Of a stretch of DNA of 59,524 nt, positions 46,056 through 57,400 are shown piece by piece (the first letter of the stretch is position 1; the number at the start of each line of letters is the position of its first letter). The notes below the pieces were generated by a model. That model did no database searches. It worked only from the letters and a program-made list of their open reading frames with translations, and was not told the DNA's origin. The translations under genes and the position numbers were made by a program. The stretch is from Gnetum montanum (lineage: Eukaryota > Streptophyta > Gnetopsida > Gnetales > Gnetaceae): NCBI GenBank assembly GCA_015680685.1, contig MNCI01002042.1, forward strand, positions 214,882-274,405, in the 5' to 3' direction.

Positions 46056-48268
46056 ATGTCTCTCGCACAAGACAATGTTAATACAACAACTAGCGAGGTA
46101 ATTCATTAGAGAACCAATGCAATTTATGATGATGAAGAAGTTTGGAGTACTAAATCTTATGCCGGAGTTTCATATGTTTATGAATACCCCAATGATACTC
46201 AAGGACTCTTGTCATCCAACTTAGATAGCTCTAGTGAGGAAGGGACATCCCATAAGACAAGGGGGCCCAAAAGGCCTAGGACCTTCTCACTGGTTAGCAA
46301 GAGTACATTAGGGGATGATTGGAAGACTTACAAAAGTCATGATGAGTCTTCTAGTTATCTCTCTTCCTCTGCTTCTTCAACTTCAATTCATGACATAGAT
46401 GACTATTTCTCAAGGGATCATCGTAGAAATAAAAATCAAACCCATAGGCACAATCAAGAACGCCAATATGAACAAAGATAATATCGTCCCAACTCACAAA
46501 CTCATAACCTACTTAGTGACAATGAATCCTTGCTAGCCACTAAAAGCCTAATGCATATACAAGAGGTTGTTAGAATATCCCACAGGCATCATAAGAAAAG
46601 CCATCTACCCAGGCTTAACTTAAATATCTTTCCCAAGTTTTCAAGAGGCTATGATTTAGATCTACAACATCGTTTACAAGCCTTCTATGATGCCTATGCA
46701 TGGAACAATATTGATAATGGGTGGAAAAGACTTAAGCTCTTTCCTATGATACTTGTTGGCCAAGAAAAAGTATGGTATATGTCTTTAAAGGCAAAATCAA
46801 TTCATCATTAGCCAACAATGGTAGAACTATTTAATCAAAGATATCAAACCTGTGCAAGAGTGTTAGCCTTCAGGAGACAAATTCAAGAGTGGAAAAAAGG
46901 GCAACATGAACCCTTGGACATGGCCCTAGAAAGGTATTACTCACTATTAAATAATTGCCCAAGCCATGGGTTCTCTAAGAAAAGGCTAATGTATCACATC
47001 ATGGATGGGCTCCATAATGAAACAAGGGAGACCCTAGGGATGTATGCCCTAGGGCAACTATATGAACTATGAACCCACCAATTCCAAGAGCTTATTAAGT
47101 GGGTAGCAAAAGAAGAAGTAGAAATAGCCAAATGAGATAATGTTGAAAGATCTCAACAAGACCAAACTCTTAAAGTAATGGAGGTCCATAATGATGAAGA
47201 GGAGAAATCAACTCATCTCGAGGAGGTGGAACCATCCCCATCTTTGCCAATACTAAAATCACTAGATGAAATTAAGGTAAAGATCAATAAAATGATGGAG
47301 TGGGTACATGAAAAATGTAGAGAATATGAAAACATTATCAAAGGTAAAACCATGATCACTTTGAGAACTAGAACAAACAAAGAATGCCAAACCAAAAAAC
47401 AAGATAGAACACCACTTAACAATTGGAAAGATGGGCTGAAGGAAATAAGGATAAGGGCCCACCTATAAATTAGAAGTATCAATGTGATTTTTTTCTATAT
47501 GATCACCCCAAAGGATAATGCCCAATCTTGTCATATCTACATGAGAATTGGGGAAGAATGCTACATCCAAATTTTGTATAGAAGTACCATGTCCAACCAT
47601 AGTGGCAAAACCCCCAGTCATGGGGGAGACCATCACCAAACTAGCCTCAACCTTCGTATGCCCCGACACCAAGCGCTTATTATGTTCAACACCTTATTTC
47701 TCCAACTGGATCAAAATCCTCTACTTCACCTCATCATTATCACTTTTTCAAGTATCATCAACCCATGTCCTCTCCCATGGGATCACCACCTCATGTTTCT
47801 TACACTTCTCCTTGCCCTCAATATTCTCATCCTTCACCTTCTTCTACGTCACCACCAGTTGTATTGGATGGTTTGGCACCACAGCATCAACCAATGAACA
47901 TTACTTGTGATGCTACTGTCAACAATTGTGGGATTCTTCCACAACATCAGAAGCATCTTTTCTTTAGGCATTGCTGTAGAAAGAGACAACATGATTCTAA
48001 AACCACTACATCCTCTGACTCAGCACAAGCCCAACACTGTGATGCACCTTCCTCTTTAAACTCAACACCTCTTGTTACCTTATCTAGGCCATCAATTAAC
48101 ACTCCAACAACCAAGCAGCCTAATGAATATAACAATGTGACGAGACATATCAATACTTGCATACCATCTTATGGTCATGGGTCCCATAGTGGGTTAGCTT
48201 CTTATCACATGACCACATCTTATAATTTGCCCCACTATGCCTACTTTAATCAAGTGTATGAATCCTAA
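46056..48268 (+). pseudogene. Gag of C4, best-kept copy of the gag-only family
   Basis: ATG 46,056 (MSLAQDN). One frame holds from there to 47,468, broken only by stops: TAG about 46,107, TAA 46,479, TAG 46,809 (Trp in C1), TGA 47,070 (Gly in C1), TGA about 47,133 and TAA 47,466. Order: acidic/Ser-rich N-terminus (LDSSSEEGTSHKTRGPKRPR); an EESLLATKS-like link; gag core with FPKFSRGYDLDLQ, EKVWYMSL, QEWKKGQHEPLDMALERYY and CPSHGFS (Retrotrans_gag pattern); GMYALGQLYEL; a charged helical part; then in other frames HPKGYCPI and a Pro/Ser/Tyr-rich end (PHVSYTSPCPQYSHPSPSS), finishing TAA 48,268. No pol follows. Confidence 0.8.
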
Positions 48269-49830
48269 TTTGGGTCATTCCTACCACCACATCAAAAGAT
48301 ACCCAGTCATTTGGATATGATTGGACCTTAATATTTTCAATATGCATGGATCCAAATTTTTCATTTATTAATTCTTGCCATGATCAAAGGTTTAGTCATG
48401 GGGGATATCCCCCATTCTAACAAGTAGAATTAGTAAATGTTTTTCCTTTTCTTTGGCTTTATGATTTTTTGTTTTCCAATTTTTTGTTTTCTAATTTTTC
48501 ATCTTTCAATTTTTCATTTTAACTTTTTGAGGGTAATTTCATTTGTGAATAAGATACTCATGTGACCTATTGGTTGAGGTATTGTTTTATGCTATCAAGT
48601 CACAGGTGACTAATTATTTGGATAGTGAGCCCACAACATCCACCACCCATTCTATTAATAAGAGGTTGTACTATGGGTACGATGATATTCTTGTCATCAT
48701 TAAAACTTAAAGTAACTTTGTACTCATTATGCCCAAAGTGAAAAATGATAGACTAAGGGGGAATGACTAGGGTGTGACATCAAGGGAACTTGTGGATTCT
48801 CTATGGTGACATCTATCTGTGCTATCATGTAGCTTGGTTGGACTAAAGTCCTTGTAGATCTAACAAAAAATGGGAGTAAGAGTAATAAAGGCTCTCAATA
48901 AAGAAACTCAATGCTATTCTAGAGGGTCCCACTGGAAAGACATGCATCCATGCCTGAAGGTTGGTGGCTTCTCCAGATCACCATTGGAAATGACAAATTG
49001 CCAACGTAGTCAGATGAAGAAAAAGAAAAGAAAAGAAAAAAAGAACAAAGAAAAGATCAAGAAGAACATGTTGCAGAGAAATTTAAATCACTTCTATCTT
49101 GGATAAAATGTCAAGTGATCGTATGCCTTGCTATCATGGTGCTCTTATGGTTGTCTATCATTCGATGAAATGATGCCATGTCACTAGTCAAAGGTATGGA
49201 CTTGGTCTTGATTTTGGAATGAAAGGCTAATAATACATTAATCATGCCTCAAAATTAGGATTCATTATGCCTAGGGTAGGTTACCTCACATCTCGATCTC
49301 TGTAGTCCCTTCTATGATTCGTCTCACCCCACTGTCCAAGTACTTCTAACTTGTGTCTTGTGTGGCATAGAATTCATATCTCATCATGGTGGTATTTAAC
49401 ATATGTTTGTTTTGTTGCACCAATGCAGATTACATTTAACCCTTCTAGTGCCTATGGACATTTTAAGGTGTGGTTACGGAATGGCATGATAGGTTGGAAC
49501 CTACTTTGGGGAGGATCCATTTGTGTAACTTTTGTAATCTATACTTATTGCACACCACCACATTATCTCACATCCTCCAAGTACTGCATTATTGAATTTA
49601 TTCTTTCCTTTATCATCATTTCAACCCAAATGTTTTTGTGCATCACTACATGTCCTTTTTCCTCATCCTATTCGAGAACTTCATTTTATAATTCAACTTC
49701 ATTACACTTTTGATGCCTTAATTGTACTCAATAGTACCCCAAATCTTTCAAATTTAGCTTAAATCCTTCTTTTTTGGCCGTGGAAACTCAAAAATTTATC
49801 AATTTTTCCATGTATCCTATTTTGAAAGGG
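48269..49830 (+). other. Non-coding 3' internal region of C4
   Basis: The post-gag motif TTTAGTCATGGGGGATATCC at about 48,383 contains the palindrome GGGGGATATCCCCC. 48,940-48,965 and 49,468-49,530 match 33,050-33,075 and 33,470-33,535 of C1. An A/G-rich run lies at about 49,018-49,055. Breaks off near 49,830 without a recognisable LTR. Confidence 0.55.
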
Positions 49831-50712
49831 ACGCGATATTGGGTACCCAGTATTGGGTCTAATGCAATATCAGGTACCCAGTATTGGGTCTAATGTGATA
49901 TCGGGTCCACGCTAGTGTGTACGTGATATCGCATCCATAAAACCTATATATATGGACCCCCTATGCACATTAACATCATTTTCAATTGTTCATGTGAGGG
50001 GATTTTCTTCCATGATTTTTCATGCTTTACGCACCTACGATTTAACCATCCATATCTCACATGTTAACACTTCGATTCTCCTTCTGATTGAACTTGCTTA
50101 ATCTTGGAGTGTTTAACTTAGTCATGGGGGAAGGGTATGCTCCAAGTTGAGCATAACTTGTCAAAATTCATTGTTGCTTGAAGGATATCATAGGGGTAAG
50201 TGATCTTAAGAAATGCTAAGAACTTATGTCAAACCAATTTTATTCCTTTATCGAAACCATGAAAATTATTATTGGAGCCACCTGATTAAATTGGGCCTAA
50301 CATTAAAATGTTTAGGGGGATTTCCTTGTAAATTTCTAACTCTGAAATCACACTAAGAAACAATTCAAAATTCATTAAAGGTAATGAGTAAGGTATAAGA
50401 TAATTAAATTTTATTAAATGACCTTATTAACAATTGATCCCAATATGATTACAAATGATCCCTAAAGGAGGACAATAGGGAGGACCCTTTCAAGATGCAT
50501 CCAAATGCCCAAGGAGAGGTAGAGGTCAAGGACATCCTGCAAAACATGCAGAGTAGTTGGCACAATTGTTTAGCATTCATCAAGGAACCCCTATTACTGC
50601 ACAATCCAGGCAAGTAGAAGGTGGAGAAGGTAGGGCACCTAAATAAGGACAACATCTTACATTATCCCTGGAATGTGTTTAGGTAATTCGAGAAAGGTCC
50701 ACGTTAGCTATA
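49830..50712. other. Undefined stretch with short tandem repeats
   Basis: Repeats of GGTACCCAGTATTGGGTCTA at about 49,849 and 49,882, and GATATCG words near 49,910 and 49,927, then TATATATA at about 49,948. The GATATCGCA word also starts the C4 5' LTR, so this could be a damaged LTR. A purine motif TTAGTCATGGGGGAAGG occurs at about 50,119. No gene seen. Confidence 0.4.
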
Positions 50713-51165
50713 GTGATCGTGAAACTCAATTTTGGATCTTTTACCAAATTTTCCCTTGAGTTGGTCAAAGATCAACTCAAAGGATCTCCATTGTGGCTTG
50801 TTCTCTCAGAGAGTGCTGAATGGTATTTGGAGGAGACTTACCAATTTTGGCATAATAAAGAAGAAGGAACCACTACTGACATTGGTGGGATTTCAGTTGA
50901 TTTCTTTGCTAAGGCTATTTCGAAAGTTCTGAACCTTTCGAATATAGGGCCCAAGGTTGCTCATCTATCCACTTGCTTCGATGCTAATGCACAGAAAGTA
51001 TGGCTAAAGAGAGCATATGAAAAGGAGGAGAAAACATATGGGGATCTCACCCTTGAAGAGAGAATATATTTCAAAATTGGCACCTATCATATCTTCCTAA
51101 CAAAAGGACTAAATAGGATCTTCACTTATGCGACTAGAGGAAGCGCAATCTTTGGGCAAGATTGA
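50713..51165 (+). CDS. Hypothetical ORF, possible retroelement accessory fragment
   Basis: 150 codons, open, from ATG to TGA. I do not recognise a family. The protein is soluble-looking with mixed charge (LSESAEWYLEETYQFWHNKEE near residue 30; FFAKAISKVLNL near residue 62; THE C-terminus RIFTYATRGS). In the next frame, sequence continues to about 51,290 with a pattern LIEILRxFEECKMG, then FPCLIRKLCQCAGI, that resembles plant retroelement or mobile-domain proteins in which a Leu-Ile-x3-Leu-Cys string follows a small Gly loop. If so, this is a frameshifted piece whose 3' end was cut by T3 insertion at 51,304. Neighbours give no further clue. Confidence 0.35.
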   Translation: MIVKLNFGSFTKFSLELVKDQLKGSPLWLVLSESAEWYLEETYQFWHNKEEGTTTDIGGISVDFFAKAISKVLNLSNIGPKVAHLSTCFDANAQKVWLKRAYEKEEKTYGDLTLEERIYFKIGTYHIFLTKGLNRIFTYATRGSAIFGQD

Positions 51166-51998
51166 TGTCAATCTATTACATTTATATCTAATAGAAATAT
51201 TGAGGTAGTTTGAAGAATGTAAGATGGGGATGTTTGCATTGCCTTTTCCTTGTCTAATTAGGAAGTTGTGCCAATGTGCCGGAATTTTGGGGTACACTAA
51301 TGACTGTAGCGACAGAAAACGTCGGCAGTTGGAAATACCGACCGAGTTTCTGGTGCACACAGTTTTAGCCACAGATCCGCGTGAGGGCTATGCTGGAAAA
51401 ATGAATCCGCGGTGCCCTGAACGGTCTTGTCGATCAGACAGGGACTTACGGGTCAGTAAAACAATGCAAACGTACGTAAAAGAACACGATCTGATTCGAG
51501 GCGTCACAAAACGAGGAGAAAACGATGTAGATGGATTGGAACGGTGATAATGCTAAACACGATGAAAAGAGGTTGACATAAGAGAAGCTCGTAGCTTCAA
51601 GATCTGCGCTTTGACTTAAAAATGTATATTTCGTATGAGAAATTACACTGGAGAATCCCTGATTACAGGATGTGAAGCAAGCACAAACAACAAGAAAACG
51701 GTCTAAACAGAAGTCCGATCTACCTCGTGGGCTACAGCTGAGATGCAAGGCAGGCCAAGCTTTGACGTCTACCGATCAATTGTTTCTGATTGATAGAGTC
51801 TTTTCAGCAGAAACGATTACTCCTTTCACCGGTGCTCAAGGCGAACTGTACTCTGCTTCAGCTGTAAGGTGATGATGTCTGCGGTTGCCAAAGCGCTGTT
51901 CTCTGTATTCCTGCTCCAAAGTGCTAAGTGCTCTGGTGCTCAGAAATATGCCTCTGTTTCTCTATTTTGCCAACCTCTGTATCTTTGTCAACTGAGGT

Positions 51999-52006
51999 AT
52001 TTATAA
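51999..52006 (-). promoter_or_regulatory. Probable TATA box of the T3 LTR
   Basis: TATAAATA on the minus strand, downstream of the 49-bp array in transcription direction, as the TATA box is in the T1/T2 LTRs. Confidence 0.5.
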
Positions 52007-52254
52007 GTCGCGACGCTCCGTGAAAAGAGGTGCAACCCTGATGACGTGGGTCCCGGATATTGTGGGTCCGGTTGACTTGATCATTTTAAGTCAGACTGTG
52101 ACTACGCAGAACATGCTCGTTTGCATGTTGTGCGTGTAAAGAGCAGGTACATGCTGAGCGTGCTTCAACTGTCTTCAGGCTGCATTACACTCATTCGCGC
52201 TGTGTCGCGTGTATGAGTGTAATCCGGTGTAGACAACAATAGGCTCAAAATTGT

Positions 52255-52553
52255 TTTTACGCTCACTACGCAGCTGCGCGTAACCACGCGTAAATAATGT
52301 ACCACTTACGCTCGCTACGTAGCTGCGCGTGATGAAGCGTAAACAATGTGCAACTTACGCTCACTATGCAGCTGTGCGTGATGAAGCGTAAACAATGTGC
52401 AGCTTACGCTCACTACGCAGCCGCGCGTGATGAAGCGTAAACAATGTGCAGCTTACGCTCACTACGCAGCCGCGCGTGAGGAAGCGTAAACAATGTGTAG
52501 CTTACGCTCACTAAGCAGCCGCGCGTGATGAAGCGTAAACAATGTGCAGCTTT
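52255..52553 (-). repeat. 49-bp tandem array in the T3 LTR
   Basis: About six units of TTACGCTCACTACGCAGC... ending ATGAAGCGTAAACAATGTG. Each unit has TTACGCTCA and TGA(TGA)AGCGTAA arms around a GC-rich middle, so it can form a hairpin. It occupies the place of the GCGTATACGC array of T1/T2 LTRs. Confidence 0.85.
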
Positions 52554-52806
52554 AATGATGACGTACGCAATGGCACGCACCGCCGCGTAACAAGCGTAAA
52601 GACAAGTTACTCATGCGTTGCAAGAAAAGGTATTAAACTGTTGTGCTTCTCTAGACTCTGCCTTCGACTGTCTTGGAGCTTATTACGCTCATTACACTGC
52701 CATGCGTGATAGAGCGTAAACTTGTCCTTGAACCAAATTGATGCACGCTCTTGCTTGAATTGCGAATCTTTGCCTGAGGCCGACTTGTGATTTTCATGGT
52801 GTTTCA

Positions 52807-53866
52807 ATGGCGCCTCTTTGTTGACGGTTGGAGGGCTTACCCGAGAGACGTCGACAAAGAATACGAAACACTGGATCGGTAGAAGCAAGAACAGCATTCA
52901 TCCATGGCTACTCAAGTGTTGCCCTGTCGACATGGAAGAGCATGGATGGAGCTGAAAACAAGTTTGGGGAAAAATGCAAAAGGAAGTATGATGGTAAGGG
53001 TATACGCGATCAACAGGAATGCTTTCAGAAGAGCGTAGCGCGTCAGCCTGAGGTTTCTCTGTTACAGACTATAGTAGGAATGCGTGCAAAAAGGAGCGTT
53101 GCGCGTCACTTTCTGCGATATCTCTGCTAGCATGAGTGTGGAAAATGCATGTTTGCGTACGTAGGTTTTGCGTATGGGGAACTGGGTGGTGGGGATGAAG
53201 GAGACAAGAGTTAAAGGTAGGATTGTGCGAGGTATAGACATGCAGGGCTAAGTGGTCGGGCAAACCTGAGCAGCCATTTCAACACACTGTTGTACTTTAC
53301 CGCTCAGATGGACGCACCTTTGAATGAGATTCTTGAAGGCAGGTAACCTGCAACCACAAAAGAAAGCAGAGGATACCATTGCTCATGAACAAGAGGCGAG
53401 GTGCTTGAAACAAATGCCGTTTGATGTGGGGTAGAGCGCATGAGCTGTAAAGAAGGGGCCGGAGCACTCGGGCAGAGCCACCAATCCTGACGATCGGCGC
53501 TACATACCTTCGCCAAATGACATCAGACACAGTGCAGCTAACTGGCTGCATGAGGAACCTGCCAGATGAATTTGCGAGGCCGGCGTCCGATAGCGATGAT
53601 TGGCAAGGATTCCCGAGGCCGTTGCCGACGAGGATTTCGTCGAAGCTCCGACTATCGAGGCTAAACTCTCAGAAGTACCAGCACTGCCATGGGTGCGGTG
53701 GCGGCATCTCCGAGGGATCAGTAAGATGCCTCTTAGCTTATCCGAGAAATCAGTAGGATGCTGGTGGGGTGACGACACTGGGACTGTTTCCGTATCCCAC
53801 CCCTTCTGTTGTGCAGCTGTACAAGGATGATCACGCTCGCTTGACCTGGTAGCGATCTGTACCTCC
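52807..53866 (-). other. Non-coding 3' region of T3 with polypurine tract
   Basis: The minus strand reads ACAAAGAGGCGCCAT just before the LTR (52,807-52,821), equivalent to the tracts at 2,309 and 19,748. No supportable gene; short ORFs here have no coding signature. Confidence 0.6.
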
Positions 53867-54437
53867 CAATTTTAAGTCTTGGTAGACTGCCGTTACTGGT
53901 TTTAAGTCTCAGCAGACCATGGTCCCAGTTTAAAGTCCGGGCAGACCGAGAGGCACTAGTTTTACGTCGTAGCGGATGGTGGTAAGGATGGTTTATGGTC
54001 TCAGCAGACCGTGCTGTGGATGTCAGTTTTATGTCATGACCCAGGGACAAATCTGCGCTGGTTTTACATCTCAGCAGACAGCTACTTACCTGTGCCAGTT
54101 TAGCGTCATGGCGGACGCGGGCAAAAGATGCCAGTTTTTTGTCTTGGCGGACCTGTACAACATTACCAGTTTTACGTCGTAGCGGACGGTTACCACCTGC
54201 CAGTTTAGCGTCATGGCGGACGCGTGCGAGGCATGCCAGTTTAACGTCGTGGTGGACGATCAGTGCCAGTTTTACGTCGTAGCGAACATGCAATGCCAGT
54301 TTTACATCGTAGCGGATGAGCAGTGCCAGTTTTACGTCGTAGCGGACGATTAATGCCAGTTTTACGTCGTAGCGGACGAGCAGTGCCAGTTTTACGTCGT
54401 AGCAGACAATTAATGCCAGTTTTACGTCGTAGCGGAC
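53867..54437 (-). repeat. Dyad-TAAACT array F after T3 integrase, 18 units
   Basis: On the minus strand the commonest unit is GTCCGCTACGACGTAAAACT. The last seven (54,229-54,437) are near-perfect 30-bp tandem repeats; the older ones are spaced more widely. Variants GTC-TGCTGA-GAC, GTC-CGCCAT-GAC, GTC-CACCAC-GAC and one ATC-CGCTAC-GAT keep the arms complementary. Confidence 0.85.
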
Positions 54438-54475
54438 GATTACTGTCATACCTGCTGCCGACACCGTAGATGCTG

Positions 54476-57400
54476 CTAGATGAAATACCGCTTCAAGTAT
54501 ACATGATTCACAGGGTTTGCTAGTTCATTGCCGTTGACATCTGCTAATCTGAACGCTCCGTTGCCATATGCGTCGACCACCAAGAAAGGGCCTTCCCAGT
54601 TTGCAGCGAACTTGCCTACTGGTTCACGCACAGCCTTGAGAACAAGATCTCCCTTCTTGATCGGGCGCTATTGAAGGTTGTGGCGATGTTTCTGGCGCTG
54701 TTTGTCCTGATATCTTTCAATCGTAGCAAGAGCCTGAATCCGCTTCTCTTCTACTGAATCCAGATCTGTGATTCGAGACTCGGTGTGTTGAGCCTCATTT
54801 ATAACCGCGGAGAGGACCATTCTCAAAGAAAGGATTTGCAACTTGAGAGGCAGCACTGCTTTAGATCCGTAAACCAGGCTATAGGGCGTACTATCTGTAG
54901 CCGTCCTACATGTAGTCCGGTATGCCCATAGCACATAGAGGATCTGTTCGTGCCACCGCCTTTTGTTGTCGTCGAGCATTTTCTTGAGCAGATTGATGAC
55001 TATTTTGTTTGATGCTTCAGCTTGACCATTTGCCTGCGGGTAATAGGGAGAGGAAAAAGAATGTCTAATGCCTAGGTTGTCACAGAAGGATTTGATATCC
55101 GCGCTACTAAACTGTGGCCCATTGTCGGTCACAATAGTCATTGGGAGACCAAATCGGGTTACTATGTTGTCTAAGATAAAATGGCAAACCTGTTGGGATG
55201 TGATTTTTCGCAGGGGGACAACTTCTACCCACTTCGTAAAGTACTCAGTAGCGGTAATAATGAAGCTATGCCCTGCAGAAGATTTTGGCGTGATGGGTCC
55301 TATGATGTCCAGTCCCCATCGCTGAAATGGCTATGTTATCTGCGTTATATGCAATTCTGTGGGCGACACGTGGATGAGGTTTGCATGACTCTGACACGTG
55401 TCACAAGTTTTAACCTTTGTTAGGCAGTCTTTTTCCATGCGTGGCCAGTAGTATCCTAGGCGTCGGATTTTTAGTACCATAGCCCTTGGTGCTACGTGGC
55501 CGCCACACAGTCCATCGTGAACTTCGCCGACTATGTGTTGCGCTTGGTCTTTGTCAACGCAGGTAAGCAACATGCCATCAAAGGAGCGTCTACAGAGAGT
55601 GCTGTCTCCGATGATGATGTATTGCCTAGCCCACTTACAGATTGCGTCTTTCTGTGTGCGCGTTAATGTAGGTGGCAGCTCACCCTGTAAAAGATACGCT
55701 TTGATATTATCGTACCATTCAGGCGTGCTCTCCTTGAGAAGAGAGGAGATTTGCGCCTCCTGAATGATAGGTTCTGCGTAGTCTGTAATCAATGCAGGGC
55801 AAGTGTTAAACAGGTGTGTAGGCACGTGTAAAGCCAGGGTGGCCAGTGCGTCGGCCAGCGTGTTGTCAGTCCGCGGGACGTGTTGGGCATCGAAGGTCGT
55901 AAATCGCCTCAGAAGATCTTTAGCCTGATCGCAATAAGGCTGCAAATGTACAGCCTTGCAGGCGTAGACTCCAGTTATTTGATTTATGACAAGCATCGAA
56001 TTGCCCTTAACTGCCGGTGTTGAACATTGAGTTCACCTACAGCTAGTAATCCCCTGAGGAGCCCCTCGTACTCTGCCACATTGTTCGTACAAGGGAAGGT
56101 CAATCGATAAGCGTGTAGACGCACATCCTCAGGCGATAGCGTAAGAACCGTGGCGGCACTGCCGCCTCTGGCAGTTGAAGCTCCATCAAAGTACAATGTT
56201 GCTTCGAGGCCTATTGAGACAGGGCTTAGACTATGTACATGTTCGTCCTGGAATTCTGGCTCTATGGTTGCGTGGTTATTAATTGGTGAAGTTATTAACT
56301 GGTCAGCTATCGCTTGGCCTTTCATGGATGATTGACCAATATAGTGCAGATCGAACTCTGCTGTGATAGCCTTCCAGCGAGCTATTTTGCTACTCTCGTA
56401 TAGGCTATGCGTAATGGCTCTAAGGATGTTGTTTTTACAGATGATGTTAACTTGACTACGAAAAAGATAATGCCTATATTTCTTAAGCGTAAAAACTAAT
56501 GCTAAGCAATTACGCTCGACATCGTTGTATCTCGTCTCGTACGCACATAGAGCGTGACTCAAGTAGTAGATGGGCATTTCCGACCCATCATCCCTTTTTT
56601 GACAAAGTAACGCTGCTATTGCCACGTCCGAAGTAGCGAGATAGATGAAAAAAGGCGAATCCCTTTGTGGCGGGAAAACCGTCGGCAAATGTTGCAATTC
56701 TTGTTTTAAACTATCAAACACACGCTGGCAATCGTCGGTCCATTCGAAGTTAACGCCCTTTTTCAGCAAGTGTTGCATAGGGTGTAACTTGTCAGTTAAC
56801 CTCGAAATGAAACGACGTATAAACTGTAGGCGTCCCTGCAACCCGCGTAATTGCTTGAGATCTGTGGGGGGTGTTAACTCGACAATGGCTTTGACTTTAT
56901 CAGGGTCAACTCGTATGCCGGTTTCCGATACCACAAACCCCAGCATGCGCCCAGTTTTGACTCCGAATACGCACTTCTTTAGGTTAAGCCGGAGCTCGTG
57001 TGTAGAACATCTTTTAAGGACTAACTCCAGGTCCCCTGAATGATCTTCCGACTTCAAGGACTTCATAGCTATGTCGTCTACGTAATCATTCAGTCTCCCT
57101 AGGAGGTAATCACTGAAGATATATGTCATGGCTCGTTGATACGTTGCTCTGGCATTCTTTAGGCCGAAAGGCATCATGGTGTAGCAAAAGATGCCCCAGG
57201 GTGTCATGAAAGTCGTGGTCAGCTGGTGTTCTAGGTTAATGCGAATCTGGTTATAGCCTGAAAAGACATCCATGAAGGACAGAAGCGCATGCCCAGTTGT
57301 TGTATCCACTAGCTGGTCAATACTCGGCAGCGGGAAGTTATCCTTGATTGTGGCCTTGTTCAAATCCTGGAAGTCTATGCATATGCGTATACTCCCGGTC

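Larger units (their letters stand above)
51305..52806 (-). mobile_element. 3' LTR of Tat element T3
   Basis: On the + strand TGTAGCGACAG to GGTGTTTCA; on the minus strand TGAAACACCATGAAA to CGCTACA, the same ends as T1/T2 LTRs though most of the interior differs. 1,502 bp. The flank at 51,300-51,304 is ATGAC; the partner site is outside the window. Minus-strand TATA box at 51,999-52,006. A 49-bp tandem array lies at 52,255-52,553. Confidence 0.85.

Noticed and set aside
51224-51547. 107-codon ORF across the T3 LTR border
   Set aside because: Spans the insertion site (51,304/51,305), so it joins two unrelated sequences.
54229-54437. CRISPR-like appearance (30-bp repeats)
   Set aside because: No unique spacers between repeats, no cas genes, eukaryotic retroelement context.
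53733-54464. 243-codon minus-strand ORF with a 10-residue repeat (RYDVKLAL-type)
   Set aside because: It is array F read in one frame: a 30-bp period keeps any frame open. The diverged units break the pattern and the other arrays are not open.
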